The notes below the pieces were generated by a model that was not told where the DNA came from, did no database searches, and saw only the letters and a program-made list of their open reading frames with translations. A stretch of DNA of 64,000 nt from Parasphaerochaeta coccoides DSM 17374. Its GTDB lineage: Bacteria > Spirochaetota > Spirochaetia > Sphaerochaetales > Sphaerochaetaceae. Below are positions 17,414-26,390 of this stretch, one piece after another; within the stretch, counting starts at the first letter, position 1, and every line of letters starts with the position of its first letter. The position numbers were made by a program, and so were the translations under genes. The stretch covers positions 1,550,001 through 1,614,000 of the forward strand of contig NC_015436.1 in NCBI RefSeq assembly GCF_000208385.1. The letters run 5' to 3'.

Positions 17414-20400
17414 TCACGGAGCAGACGGAGCCGGAGCATTCTTCAACACGGGATAACCGTCAGGGGTATCAAACTCCCAGATTGTAGAATTCCATGGCGC
17501 GCTTGGCCAGTTAGCGGAAGTGGACCAGAAGGTCGCCTCCTGGAATGTCATGTTTGGCTTTGGAGTCACCACACTCTCAGCAATAACAGGAGCTTGATTG
17601 ACTCCGGTGTACCGCAGCTCCGGAACCGTTCCAGGCGCATAAAGTTCCGAGACATACCGTGCATACGTTGTGTTATTAGGATTGGTGGAAACACCTCCGG
17701 CAAAGGCGCCTACCTTTGGATCATGCTGAGACGCCTCAACATGCTCCGTGATTATCGCAACGATGCTTCTCAGGTTCTCGAAGTTCGCGTTCACGTAACC
17801 GGCGAACCCACCGACGTAGGTTATTCCTTCTACGTATTCGACGACCACGTAGACGTTTTTGATGAGTCCGGAACCGGAGCTCTGCATCACTCCATAGAAA
17901 CCGCCGACAGAACCGGAGCCCATGACTTTACTGACACGGACGAAGGAGTCTTCCACATTCCCTCTGTGATCATATCCGATGAAACCTCCGGCCGCAGTCG
18001 CGCTTCCGCCTGTGACTTCCCCGTCTATCCGTGCATAACTCTCCTTGATGTCCGCGTAACCCAGAAGTCCGATGAATCCGCCGGCACCACTTGTATACGA
18101 TGTATCGCTACCTTCATATAAGATGCCTCCATGGATGATTGCCGCGCTCTTCTCTATCAGCAGCAACCCCGTCACCAGTGCTTCGTCGTGTGGTATCCCC
18201 CCCACAAAACCACCGACGTTCCTCGTCCCGCGGATGTCCCCGCCGACTTCCGCACGGCTGTTGCTGATCACGGAATCCTCCCCGTACATGTAACCGGCGA
18301 ACCCTCCGACCCATTCCCCGCCTATGATGTCCCCCAGAACATGAACGCTGCCCTTGTCAACCTCCAAAATCCACCAGACGCTCCCGACAAACCCGCCGAC
18401 ATGAGCCGCCGAACCTGTGATATCTCCACTGACCAGGACGCTGCTCTCGACAACCGTCCCTTCGGTCAAACTGCCAGCGAAGCCGCCGATGGCACTGCCA
18501 GCCCCTCCTTCAATGGAGCCGTTAACGATGGCCGTGATACTGGTCAGCGTAGTGCCATCGGAAATCTTTCCGACGAAACCACCGATGTGACCGGCAGCCC
18601 CTCCTGTGATGGAACCGTCCACGACAACTGTGACGTGACTTACCTCTCCTGCTACACTGGATCCGGCAAATCCTCCCACATAGAAAGCAGAGTCGGTGAC
18701 CGTGATGTCCCCGATGCTTGCTATCGGAGTCCCCACCGTGCTATTAGTATGGCTGATCGCCCCACCCTCCATCTGTCCGATAAAACCACCCGTATATCCA
18801 GCGTCGGAATTGAGGCTTCCTATCGTGACAATCGAATCAGTCATGGATATCGATGCACCTATTAGAACTCCGATGAAACCACCGGCACTCTCATCATTCC
18901 CCGAATCCGTCACCACAATCGAACCGATGTTTGCCACCAAGCCATTTATCGATACCTCATTATCTTTATCTTCCCCATGGAGAAATCCCACGAAGCCACC
19001 AGTACGGAAAGCGGTAGACTCGATGCTCCCTATCGTGACGCTCAGACCCAGCATGGACGTATCTTCGTCAACCTCCGTGTAATTCATGTAACCGACGAAA
19101 CCGCCTGCATTATAAATGTTTTCATTCTTGGCATCAAGCAGTCCGACATTCGCTGTCGAATCGCTTATCGTCGCAAAACTGTAGCATCCCACAAAGCCGC
19201 CGACATAGGCAGCAGGAGTATTAGCGCCGCTGGCGAGCATGACCGTCCCTCCGCTCATGTCCACGGAACTGTTCCCGACGACCGCCCCGCTGTCCATGAA
19301 TCCCACGAAGCCTCCGGCGTTCTTCCACCCTTCTACCCTGGAAGAAGCGTTCCTTCCCCTGGCACTGCCCCTGAGTGTGTTGCTACCACTTCCGGTGAGA
19401 TATCCGGCAAAACCTCCTGCCGAACCAGTGCTTGTATCACCGCTGAGATATCCGGTGGCAATCACCCGACCGAAGACCACCGATACATCCTCGATGGTGC
19501 TGTTGTCAGCCTTGCCGACAAACCCTCCGGCATAGTATCTTCCTTCCACCGTTCCTACGATGGTATCGACGCGATCAGACGAGAAAGAGATGTTCGTCTG
19601 TTCATTGAGTCCTACGAACCCTCCGGCCTGTAAGGCACTCACGTAATCAACCACGGCATAGCTGTTCGTTATTTCCGAGAGGTCGGCTGCTCCTGCAAAT
19701 CCTCCGGCATAACCGTTCACCATGGAGCTGTTCACGTTCCTGACAATGGCATGGCTGCCTGTTATCACGCTCTGATCCACTATTTTACCCGCCAAGCCCC
19801 CGGAGAACTGTGTGCCACGAACTCTCTCGGCGATGACCTCGCTGTCCTCTATATACCCTACCTCATGGAAGCCGACAAGGCCGCCTGCATAGGCTCCCCC
19901 CTCGACCGTCGCATAGCTCGCGGATCGCATGATGGTGCCGTGAAAATTTAATCCGACCAGCCCTCCCGTGTAACCTGTAGCCGCAAGACTCTCCACATAC
20001 CCGCTCACGAAGCAGTCCTCTATCGTCCCCTCATTCACACCCGCCAAGCCGCCAACTTCACTGAAACCTGTATCAGTTCCCTTGACCACCACGTTCGTCA
20101 GGCCAAGGTTATACACGCTTGCGCTAATGGCCATCGACGCAAAGAAACCTACATTTACTGATGAAGACGTAATCCGCAGCCCGTTGACCACATGCCCTTT
20201 CCCATCAAACTTCCCCATGAAATTTATAGCCGGCCATGTCAGGGAATTTGCAGCCAAGTACTCGCCCAGCTCTATGTCACGAGCCAGCTCGTAGTAAATG
20301 TCGGCCGTACTGCCGTATGTCGCCAGCAGGTGCATCAGCCCATAGGCCGTATATATCATGTAGGGGTCTGTCTGCAAACCTGTGCCGGTGTAGTCCGGGA

Positions 20401-21313
20401 TGTTCTCCTGTTTGAACGAGCCGTTCCCCCCGTCCGTCCACGCCGTCACGCCCACCGGCTCCACATCAATGCCCCATCCCGTGAGCTTCACGCTGTAGGT
20501 GCTGTGGTACCCCGCCTCGAAAACCTTAGCGTCCGGGATGTTCCACGTATATGTCTTTCCCGTGCTGGTGAGCGTGAAGACCATTTTCCTATGTGGATAG
20601 GTGACTCCGTCATGCGGCACAATAATCGCCACTCCTGCCGTCCCCACCGCGTTCACCGGCACTTTTCCTCCTGCCGCATCCGTCTGCCTGTTGCTTATGC
20701 TCCCGTCTTCAAAATTAATCTCAGCCATGGTAGGCATGCTCTGGTAAACCACGCTCAGCCCCGCAAGGTCGCTCGTTTCCAGCCCTTCCCCCGCACTAAT
20801 CACCAGCGTCAGCTTGGAAAGCTTGTGCTGGAAGGTGAGATCAACGTCTACGGGCACGTCCTTGCCCACCCCGTCCACACGCGCGAAGATCAAATCATCT
20901 TCATACGGATCCTCTTGTTCCCTCACGTCCACCTTGTAGATGTATGCGGACCCTCCGTTCAGGATTGGGGTATTTCGGTAGGGATAATAGGCAAACAAAC
21001 CCACCTCGGTGCCGTCTGCCGGGAAGAAGGCGTCCCCCCAGAACTTCCCCGTCAAGGAATCATATGTGTAGGGATAGTTCACCACGCTGTTCAGGATGTT
21101 GGCAGGGTTCACGTCAGTACCTGTAGAGACCATGTACAGTCCTATCTCATCTCCCTCCTCCCACGTCCATGAGCCGTCAGGATTCCCCGCTACACGAGTG
21201 GAGAAGGCTATGCCCTCCTTCTGAGCGACCGGCGGATGTAAATCCTGGATGCAGGAGGATAGCACTAATACGAGCATAACAAGAGCCAGCACTGCTATAG
21301 GGGACTTCCTCAT
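17414..21313 (-). CDS. Giant surface lipoprotein: fimbrillin-like N-terminus plus ~24 GLUG-type repeats
   Basis: 1299 residues from ATG 21313, supported by AGGAGG about eight bases upstream; a longer frame to 21421 has no such site. The signal peptide ends LVLSSC, giving a lipidated Cys21. Residues ~25-300 look like the fimbrillin/Mfa1-like domain of Bacteroidota: FSTR, EEGDEIGLYM, DLTFQHKLSKLTLVIS and YHSTYSVKLTGWG. From about residue 415 to 1180 come about 24 repeats headed GG[FL][AVI]G, each ~30-40 residues, with alternating small and hydrophobic residues expected of a beta-helix or solenoid. The C-terminus is rich in Pro and aromatic residues. It is a candidate adhesin anchored to the outer membrane. 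The two domain types are common in gut Bacteroidota, so transfer from that group is possible. Confidence 0.88.
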   Translation of the reverse strand: MRKSPIAVLALVMLVLVLSSCIQDLHPPVAQKEGIAFSTRVAGNPDGSWTWEEGDEIGLYMVSTGTDVNPANILNSVVNYPYTYDSLTGKFWGDAFFPADGTEVGLFAYYPYRNTPILNGGSAYIYKVDVREQEDPYEDDLIFARVDGVGKDVPVDVDLTFQHKLSKLTLVISAGEGLETSDLAGLSVVYQSMPTMAEINFEDGSISNRQTDAAGGKVPVNAVGTAGVAIIVPHDGVTYPHRKMVFTLTSTGKTYTWNIPDAKVFEAGYHSTYSVKLTGWGIDVEPVGVTAWTDGGNGSFKQENIPDYTGTGLQTDPYMIYTAYGLMHLLATYGSTADIYYELARDIELGEYLAANSLTWPAINFMGKFDGKGHVVNGLRITSSSVNVGFFASMAISASVYNLGLTNVVVKGTDTGFSEVGGLAGVNEGTIEDCFVSGYVESLAATGYTGGLVGLNFHGTIMRSASYATVEGGAYAGGLVGFHEVGYIEDSEVIAERVRGTQFSGGLAGKIVDQSVITGSHAIVRNVNSSMVNGYAGGFAGAADLSEITNSYAVVDYVSALQAGGFVGLNEQTNISFSSDRVDTIVGTVEGRYYAGGFVGKADNSTIEDVSVVFGRVIATGYLSGDTSTGSAGGFAGYLTGSGSNTLRGSARGRNASSRVEGWKNAGGFVGFMDSGAVVGNSSVDMSGGTVMLASGANTPAAYVGGFVGCYSFATISDSTANVGLLDAKNENIYNAGGFVGYMNYTEVDEDTSMLGLSVTIGSIESTAFRTGGFVGFLHGEDKDNEVSINGLVANIGSIVVTDSGNDESAGGFIGVLIGASISMTDSIVTIGSLNSDAGYTGGFIGQMEGGAISHTNSTVGTPIASIGDITVTDSAFYVGGFAGSSVAGEVSHVTVVVDGSITGGAAGHIGGFVGKISDGTTLTSITAIVNGSIEGGAGSAIGGFAGSLTEGTVVESSVLVSGDITGSAAHVGGFVGSVWWILEVDKGSVHVLGDIIGGEWVGGFAGYMYGEDSVISNSRAEVGGDIRGTRNVGGFVGGIPHDEALVTGLLLIEKSAAIIHGGILYEGSDTSYTSGAGGFIGLLGYADIKESYARIDGEVTGGSATAAGGFIGYDHRGNVEDSFVRVSKVMGSGSVGGFYGVMQSSGSGLIKNVYVVVEYVEGITYVGGFAGYVNANFENLRSIVAIITEHVEASQHDPKVGAFAGGVSTNPNNTTYARYVSELYAPGTVPELRYTGVNQAPVIAESVVTPKPNMTFQEATFWSTSANWPSAPWNSTIWEFDTPDGYPVLKNAPAPSAP
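17690..20065 (-). repeat. GLUG-type repeat array in the lipoprotein
   Basis: About 24 protein repeats beginning GG[FL][AVI]G, for example GGLAGVNEGTIEDC, GGFVGYMNYTEV and GGFAGYVNANFE, plus one degenerate copy GAFAGG near the end. The mean period is about 33 residues and is irregular. The DNA copies have diverged, so this is an old array rather than a recent expansion. Confidence 0.88.
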
Positions 21314-21422
21314 AAAACGCAACCTCCTCTCTGGGACTCTGCACATATTATATTCCTGGAGGGAACCGCTTCTCCCGCAAATCCTGTGGAATCCGCTTCG
21401 TTCCCGATCAGAGGCATTCATC

Positions 21423-21532
21423 AGATACTACGTATCTACAATAATCCAGCTTAATTTTATCACCCCAGCAGGAATCCTCATATTACCCGAAAGTATTATT
21501 TTGCCGAAAAGGAACATTACCCAAAAGTATTA
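21423..21532. promoter_or_regulatory. Upstream region of the GLUG lipoprotein gene with two 17-bp direct repeats
   Basis: Bases 21314-21700 hold no convincing gene. Within them ATTACCCGAAAGTATTA (21482-21498) recurs as ATTACCCAAAAGTATTA (21516-21532), 16 of 17 bases identical and 34 bases apart. A 15-base inverted repeat AGATACTACGTATCT lies at 21423-21437, closer to the start codon. These are candidate regulator sites for the lipoprotein. No clear -35/-10 pair could be fixed. Confidence 0.45.
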
Positions 21533-21700
21533 GTCTACGCATAAAGCTGTACATTCAGCATTAAATTAACTTTTTGGGCGAATATAATTCTGAAAAGTGT
21601 CCGTCAAGGCAGACGCATAATGACGCAGAGAAAAAAACTTTAAGCCCGGTTACCCTAAACGGCTACCTTGAACAGCCATCTTCTTGCGCCATGGAAAGAG

Positions 21701-21734
21701 ATAATAAAAAGGAGGATGCCGCAACATCCCCCTT
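21701..21734 (-). terminator. Rho-independent terminator of the polA-coaE-repeat protein operon
   Basis: Read on the minus strand, an AAGGGGGATG stem pairs with CATCCTCCTT (21725-21734 with 21709-21718, one mismatch, six-base loop) and is followed by TTTTTATTATC. It lies 42 bases after the stop of the 365-residue gene. Confidence 0.88.
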
Positions 21735-21775
21735 CCGTCATAATAATGGTATCCTTTTCAGTTCTCGACCACCAC

Positions 21776-22873
21776 TCAGAAATCCTTCAAACGATCGGTG
21801 ACCAAGGTACGGATATTATCACGCTGGGCATCGCGATCTCTCAGATATGTCTCTCTGGTTCCGGATGGAACTTCTACAGCGACCGGAGGAGCCGATGTCC
21901 TGGCAAATTCAGGCTCGCCCCAAACATAGGAGAATTCGTCCCCTGTGGTTTCTCCACTCCCCTGCGGAATCTCACCGGGAATAACATCAGTCCGGGTTGC
22001 AAGAGACTCCAACACCTTGGATGTGACTTCTTCCACCAAAACGGCCTTCTGCATTTCAGTCAAGACAACTCCCGTCTGCCCCAGATGAGCAGCAATAGCT
22101 TCATCCACGGAGAAAGTTACCCGATCGGTGATAAACGTGTCGGCTGTTCCGTAAATCTCACCGGCATTTTCCGTCAACCAAGCAACGACAGCCTCGTCCA
22201 CGGATGAGGCTACCCGCTGGGTGATAGCATTGTCAGCGTCTTCGTAGATTGAGGCGGCATTTTCAGTCAGCCACGCGGCGATGGCTTCATCCACAGAGGT
22301 GGCCACCCGATCGGTGATGAACGTGTCGGCTGTTTCGTAAATCTCAGCGGCATTTTCAGCCAGCCAAGCGGCGATACGCTCGTCCACAATACCTATGACT
22401 TCATCTTCGGTCATACCAGCTGTCCCGACCATCATCAGTTCGGCAGCGACAGCATCCTTCACTGCGACGCTCACATACTGCGTAATGAAGTTGTTAGCTT
22501 CCCTGGCAATGACATCGCGGTTTCCTTCCAGCCAGATGTAGATAAGCTGCGGATTGGAATCAAGCCATATCCTCAATTCATTGGTGAGAGTCTCCATGAC
22601 TGCGGGGTCAGAAACCAGCGAAACCTTGGCACGGGCAAGAACCTCATCGACCACGGCGGCAAGCTCCTCCTGATGCGTCTTTTCCGCAGCGGCAGCATCT
22701 TCCGGGGATTTCAACGGTTCAGCAATCTCTACGAGCGGAGTATTCTGCCGGGTGATAATCGCGGACAGACGTTCAGGTTGCATATCCGGACGCAACAACC
22801 AAATTCCCAGGCCGCAGAAAGCCGCCAGGACAAGGGTTACAACCAGTAAGCTTATCAAGTTCGCTCTTCTCAT
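21776..22873 (-). CDS. Membrane-anchored protein with 31-residue helical repeats, function unknown
   Basis: 365 residues. One hydrophobic segment (residues ~6-27) anchors a long acidic, Ala-rich helical region. Three contiguous 31-residue repeats occupy residues 167-197, 198-228 and 229-259, each of the form AAWL-EN---IY--AD--IT-RV--SVDEA. A diverged fourth copy is at 111-141 (IWLEGNRDVI...) and a partial one begins at 260. The C-terminal ~70 residues are polar with no repeat. The gene starts 48 bases after coaE and ends at a strong terminator, so it closes the polA-coaE operon. I do not recognise the family. The repeat pattern suggests an extended helical or coiled periplasmic domain. Confidence 0.8.
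   Translation of the reverse strand: MRRANLISLLVVTLVLAAFCGLGIWLLRPDMQPERLSAIITRQNTPLVEIAEPLKSPEDAAAAEKTHQEELAAVVDEVLARAKVSLVSDPAVMETLTNELRIWLDSNPQLIYIWLEGNRDVIAREANNFITQYVSVAVKDAVAAELMMVGTAGMTEDEVIGIVDERIAAWLAENAAEIYETADTFITDRVATSVDEAIAAWLTENAASIYEDADNAITQRVASSVDEAVVAWLTENAGEIYGTADTFITDRVTFSVDEAIAAHLGQTGVVLTEMQKAVLVEEVTSKVLESLATRTDVIPGEIPQGSGETTGDEFSYVWGEPEFARTSAPPVAVEVPSGTRETYLRDRDAQRDNIRTLVTDRLKDF
22097..22375 (-). repeat. Three tandem 93-bp repeats
   Basis: Three contiguous 93-bp units (31 codons) encode residues 167-259 of the anchored protein. The first and third share TADTFITDRV exactly, which suggests fairly recent duplication or homogenisation. Confidence 0.88.
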
Positions 22874-22921
22874 GACTTATTCCTTTTCTCCACTGATGAA
22901 TACGTACAGCTCACCTTTCTG

Positions 22922-23530
22922 TCAGTGTGCCACGGTTCCAGAAATAATCCTAGCACATAATGCCCTGATTTGTCGATTAATTCTACCTTTTCCGCACGTG
23001 TTGGAAATTATGTGAATCTCAGCGTCTTCATGGATGCATCGTGGCGATATGTCTTTCTGCGCTTTGTCTCTCTGTAAAAACCGTCTCAAGGATAATCCGT
23101 CCCGCTTCCATGCACGGTAGGCACGCACACAGAAAAAGGCACGGACGAATACCACATGGGAGCAGAGAGCATCAAGACCCATCCGGTGCAGGAGCGCGGC
23201 GTTAAGGACTACGATCCGCTCGCCACTTTTGCGCATCCTTTCAATTTCTTCACGGCACGCAGCCTTCATCCATGGATGATTGATTCCCTCAAGCTCCTTC
23301 AATTTACCAGGCGATGAGAAAACAATGCGTCCCAGCGTCTTGCGGTCGATTTTTCCCGATTCATCGAGAATTTTCTGCCCGAAAGCCTGTATCACGGCAT
23401 TTTTGTTCGCTTCAAGCGCCTCATGTCCAAGAGCGTCTACATCAATCACGACAGCTCCCTTCGCTCTCAGAGCTTGTGTCACGCTGTCTTTCCCTGCGCA
23501 TGTCCGTCCGGTGACTCCTATGACAATCAT
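22922..23530 (-). CDS. coaE: Dephospho-CoA kinase
   Basis: 202 residues. The P-loop is GVTGRTCAGKDSV at the N-terminus. DVDALGHEAL follows (the CoaE Asp-x-Asp block), and INHPWMKAACREEI fits the CoA-binding helix. It phosphorylates the 3'-hydroxyl of dephospho-CoA, the last step of CoA synthesis. The ATG overlaps the polA stop (TGATG), a pairing seen in many bacteria. The P-loop sequence GRTCAGKD is unusual against the common GGIGSGKS, but the essential Gly and Lys are kept. The C-terminus is basic. Confidence 0.9.
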   Translation of the reverse strand: MIVIGVTGRTCAGKDSVTQALRAKGAVVIDVDALGHEALEANKNAVIQAFGQKILDESGKIDRKTLGRIVFSSPGKLKELEGINHPWMKAACREEIERMRKSGERIVVLNAALLHRMGLDALCSHVVFVRAFFCVRAYRAWKRDGLSLRRFLQRDKAQKDISPRCIHEDAEIHIISNTCGKGRINRQIRALCARIISGTVAH

Positions 23531-26370
23531 CAGTGCATGTCTCCCCAGCTCGCCCCTGTCTCGACGCTGGAACGCAAGGGAACAGACAACTTCACCGCCT
23601 TTTCCATAGCGTCCTTGACCAAGACAGAGAGTTTTTCTTCTTGTCCGGAAGCAACCTCGAAGATCAGTTCGTCATGAACCTGGAGCAACAGGCGCGCATT
23701 GATGCCAGAATCCTTCAGACTGCGGCTAATCCTTAGCATGGCCAACTTCATGATGTCCGCCGCCGTCCCCTGGATGATTGTATTGACCACAACCCTCTCC
23801 GCCCCGGACTTCTCCATCCTGTTGGAACTTCTGATCTCCGGGACATGACGCTCGTGGCCGAACATCGTACTGACAAACCCTGTCTCCTCGGCTTTTTTCC
23901 GTGTCTCATCCACAAAAGTCTTTACTCCGTGGTACCGCTTGAAATAGGAGTCAATGAACTCCGCCGCTTGGGAATGTGAGATTGCCAGCTCATTGGACAG
24001 ACGGAAGGTACTCATTCCATACATCACGCCAAAGTTAATGGTTTTGGCAATGCGCCTTTGGTCGGGCGTCACATCTTCCGGCTTCACGTTGAAGATGAGT
24101 GACGCAGTATGACGGTGTACGTCTTGACCAGCCAAGAACGCCTCCCTTAAACCTTCATCACCAGTGACATGGGCAAGGACGACCAACTCAATCTGGGCAT
24201 AGTCCGCCGACAGGAAGACATACCCCCGTTCCGGCACGAAAGCGGAACGGATACGCCGTCCGTCATCATTGCGGATGGGTATGTTCTGTAGGTTAGGATT
24301 GCGGCTGGCCAAGCGTCCGGTAGCGGTTCCTGTCTGAATGAAAGTCGTATGGACGCGACCGGTGTTCACATCAACCTGTTCAGGCAGGGCATCAATATAG
24401 GTATTCTTCAGTTTCACCAAGCCGCGATAGTCAAGAATCAGGGCAGGAACAGGATCCAGCCCGACCAGCTTTTCCAGAGTCTCCACCGCCGTGGAGGGAC
24501 CGGAGGCGGTCTTCCTGCCGACCGGCAGACCTCTCTCTCCGAAAAGCACCGTCTGGAGCTGCTTTGGTGAATTGATATTGAATTCATGACCGCACAGCTC
24601 ATAGATTTCACGGGTGATCTTCTCTACCCTCCCGTCTATCTCCTCTCCGAACATGATGAGCCTGTCAACATCCAGACGGACACCTTCCAGCTCCATGTCC
24701 GCAAGGACACGCAGCAACGGCATTTCCAGGTCATCCATCAGACTGGTCATCTTACGTTCAGCGAGCATCGGGGCAAAAGTCTCGTAAAGCCGCCACGTCA
24801 CATCGGCGTCTTCGGCGGCATATTGCACAGCTTTATCAAGCGGAACATCGGAAAACAACGCGCCCTTGGGAACGACTTGGTCATATGTGATGGTGACATA
24901 ACCCAAGTACTTGTCAGCGAGCTTGTCCATGTTGTAGATGCCTGACGCGCTGTCAAGGAGCCAGGCGGCGACCATGGTATCAAAGACGGGGTTGGCAATG
25001 CGGACTCCCCACCGTGCCATGACTTTGTAATCGTACTTGAGATTCTGTCCGATGACACCAAGGGCGGGATTTTCCAGATGCTTCTTCACCACTGCCTTCA
25101 TTGCCTTCTCATTGGATACCGTCTTTCCTCCGGCTACCAGCGGGACATACCATGCCTCCCCAGCCTTCCATGACAGGGAAAAGCCAACGGGAACAGCCTT
25201 CATCACATCGATATCAGTGGTTTCCACATCAAAAGCCACTTGTCCTTTTTCTTTCAGAGCCTGGATGAACAGCGCATCGACCCCAGCAGCATCTGTTTCC
25301 GCCCGATACCCCCCTTTACCAGCAGTCGGAACAGCAGGGGAATCTGAATGACCATCACCGTTTTCTGCCATCTTTCGCAGTTGCGTGACAAGACTTCCGG
25401 CCCTGGCTTTTTCCAGCAAGGGGATGGCTTTCTCATAGTCAACGCTGGACACGGTGAACCGAGGGCTGTCGAAGGAATCGACGGTAAAAAGATCATCCCG
25501 GAGTTTTACCAGTTTTTTGCTCAGCACGCCCATCTCCCGTCCGTCTTCCAGTTTTTTGCGGACAGAGGGACTCATCTCGTCCAGATGGTCATATAACACC
25601 TCAAAGGAGCCATATTCGGTCAACAGCTTGATTGCACCCTTCTCTCCCAGCCCCTTGATGCCGGGAACATTGTCCGAGCTGTCGCCGAGGATTGCCAGAT
25701 AGTCGATGATCTGGTCGGCGCGGATGCCGAACTCATCTTCCACTTCCTTGACTCCGAAAAGACGGTAAGATGACTCTCCTTTGCGGGGAGGACGCAGAGC
25801 CTTTGTCATATCATCTACCAACTGGAGCAAATCCTTGTCTCCTGTGACCATGACGCTTTCTATGCCCTGTGCCGTCGCATTGGCGCAGAGAGTTGCTATG
25901 ATATCATCGGCCTCCATCCCTACCTTTCCAATATGAGGAACGCCGAGGGCATCAAGGACTTCCATGATGCGAGGTACCTGGGCATGAAGATCCTCCGGAG
26001 CATCGTCACGGGTCGCCTTATATTCCGGATACAACTCATGACGGAAAGTCGGTCCTTTCTCGTCCATGGCTATGACCAGATAGTCAGGCTTCCATTCACG
26101 GAGAATCATCAGCAACGTGGAGATGAAGCCAAAGAGCGCCGACACGTTGTTGCCTTCATAATCCTTGAGCGGACGTGATATGAAGGCAAAATAAGAACGG
26201 TAAATGATTCCAAAGCCATCAATGATGAACAGCTTTCTGGGATGCCCGTCTACCGGAGGAAGATTTTTTTTCGTAACATCCTCTCCATTGCTTTCTGTTC
26301 CATCGGTTTCTATATCTTTGTCATTTTCTATATCATCGAACAGGAAATCCTGCTGTCGGTTTTCTGTCAT
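23530..26370 (-). CDS. polA: DNA polymerase I
   Basis: 946 residues from ATG 26370, with AGGAG six bases upstream. The order is a 5'-nuclease domain (KLFIIDGFGIIYRSYFAF; GDSSDNVPGIKGLGEKGA), a 3'-5' exonuclease domain and the polymerase domain. The exonuclease acidic residues look intact: DVETT near residue 380, GQNLKYDYK, and YAAEDADVT. The polymerase has DYAQIELVVLAHV, RRIAKTINFGVMYG and VHDELIFEV. This is therefore a proofreading Pol I, unlike the exonuclease-dead forms of many Gram-positives. It removes primers and fills gaps. The first ~45 residues are acidic and precede the conserved start of the nuclease domain. Confidence 0.97.
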   Translation of the reverse strand: MTENRQQDFLFDDIENDKDIETDGTESNGEDVTKKNLPPVDGHPRKLFIIDGFGIIYRSYFAFISRPLKDYEGNNVSALFGFISTLLMILREWKPDYLVIAMDEKGPTFRHELYPEYKATRDDAPEDLHAQVPRIMEVLDALGVPHIGKVGMEADDIIATLCANATAQGIESVMVTGDKDLLQLVDDMTKALRPPRKGESSYRLFGVKEVEDEFGIRADQIIDYLAILGDSSDNVPGIKGLGEKGAIKLLTEYGSFEVLYDHLDEMSPSVRKKLEDGREMGVLSKKLVKLRDDLFTVDSFDSPRFTVSSVDYEKAIPLLEKARAGSLVTQLRKMAENGDGHSDSPAVPTAGKGGYRAETDAAGVDALFIQALKEKGQVAFDVETTDIDVMKAVPVGFSLSWKAGEAWYVPLVAGGKTVSNEKAMKAVVKKHLENPALGVIGQNLKYDYKVMARWGVRIANPVFDTMVAAWLLDSASGIYNMDKLADKYLGYVTITYDQVVPKGALFSDVPLDKAVQYAAEDADVTWRLYETFAPMLAERKMTSLMDDLEMPLLRVLADMELEGVRLDVDRLIMFGEEIDGRVEKITREIYELCGHEFNINSPKQLQTVLFGERGLPVGRKTASGPSTAVETLEKLVGLDPVPALILDYRGLVKLKNTYIDALPEQVDVNTGRVHTTFIQTGTATGRLASRNPNLQNIPIRNDDGRRIRSAFVPERGYVFLSADYAQIELVVLAHVTGDEGLREAFLAGQDVHRHTASLIFNVKPEDVTPDQRRIAKTINFGVMYGMSTFRLSNELAISHSQAAEFIDSYFKRYHGVKTFVDETRKKAEETGFVSTMFGHERHVPEIRSSNRMEKSGAERVVVNTIIQGTAADIMKLAMLRISRSLKDSGINARLLLQVHDELIFEVASGQEEKLSVLVKDAMEKAVKLSVPLRSSVETGASWGDMH

Positions 26371-26390
26371 GGCAACTCCTTGTCGTCGGT

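Noticed and set aside
20192-21172. 326-codon plus-strand frame opposite the GLUG lipoprotein
   Set aside because: His/Arg-rich composition and no start signal. The lipoprotein frame is well supported.
23530-26370. Exonuclease-dead DNA polymerase I
   Set aside because: The Asp-Glu pair in DVETT and the later acidic residues needed for 3'-5' proofreading are present.
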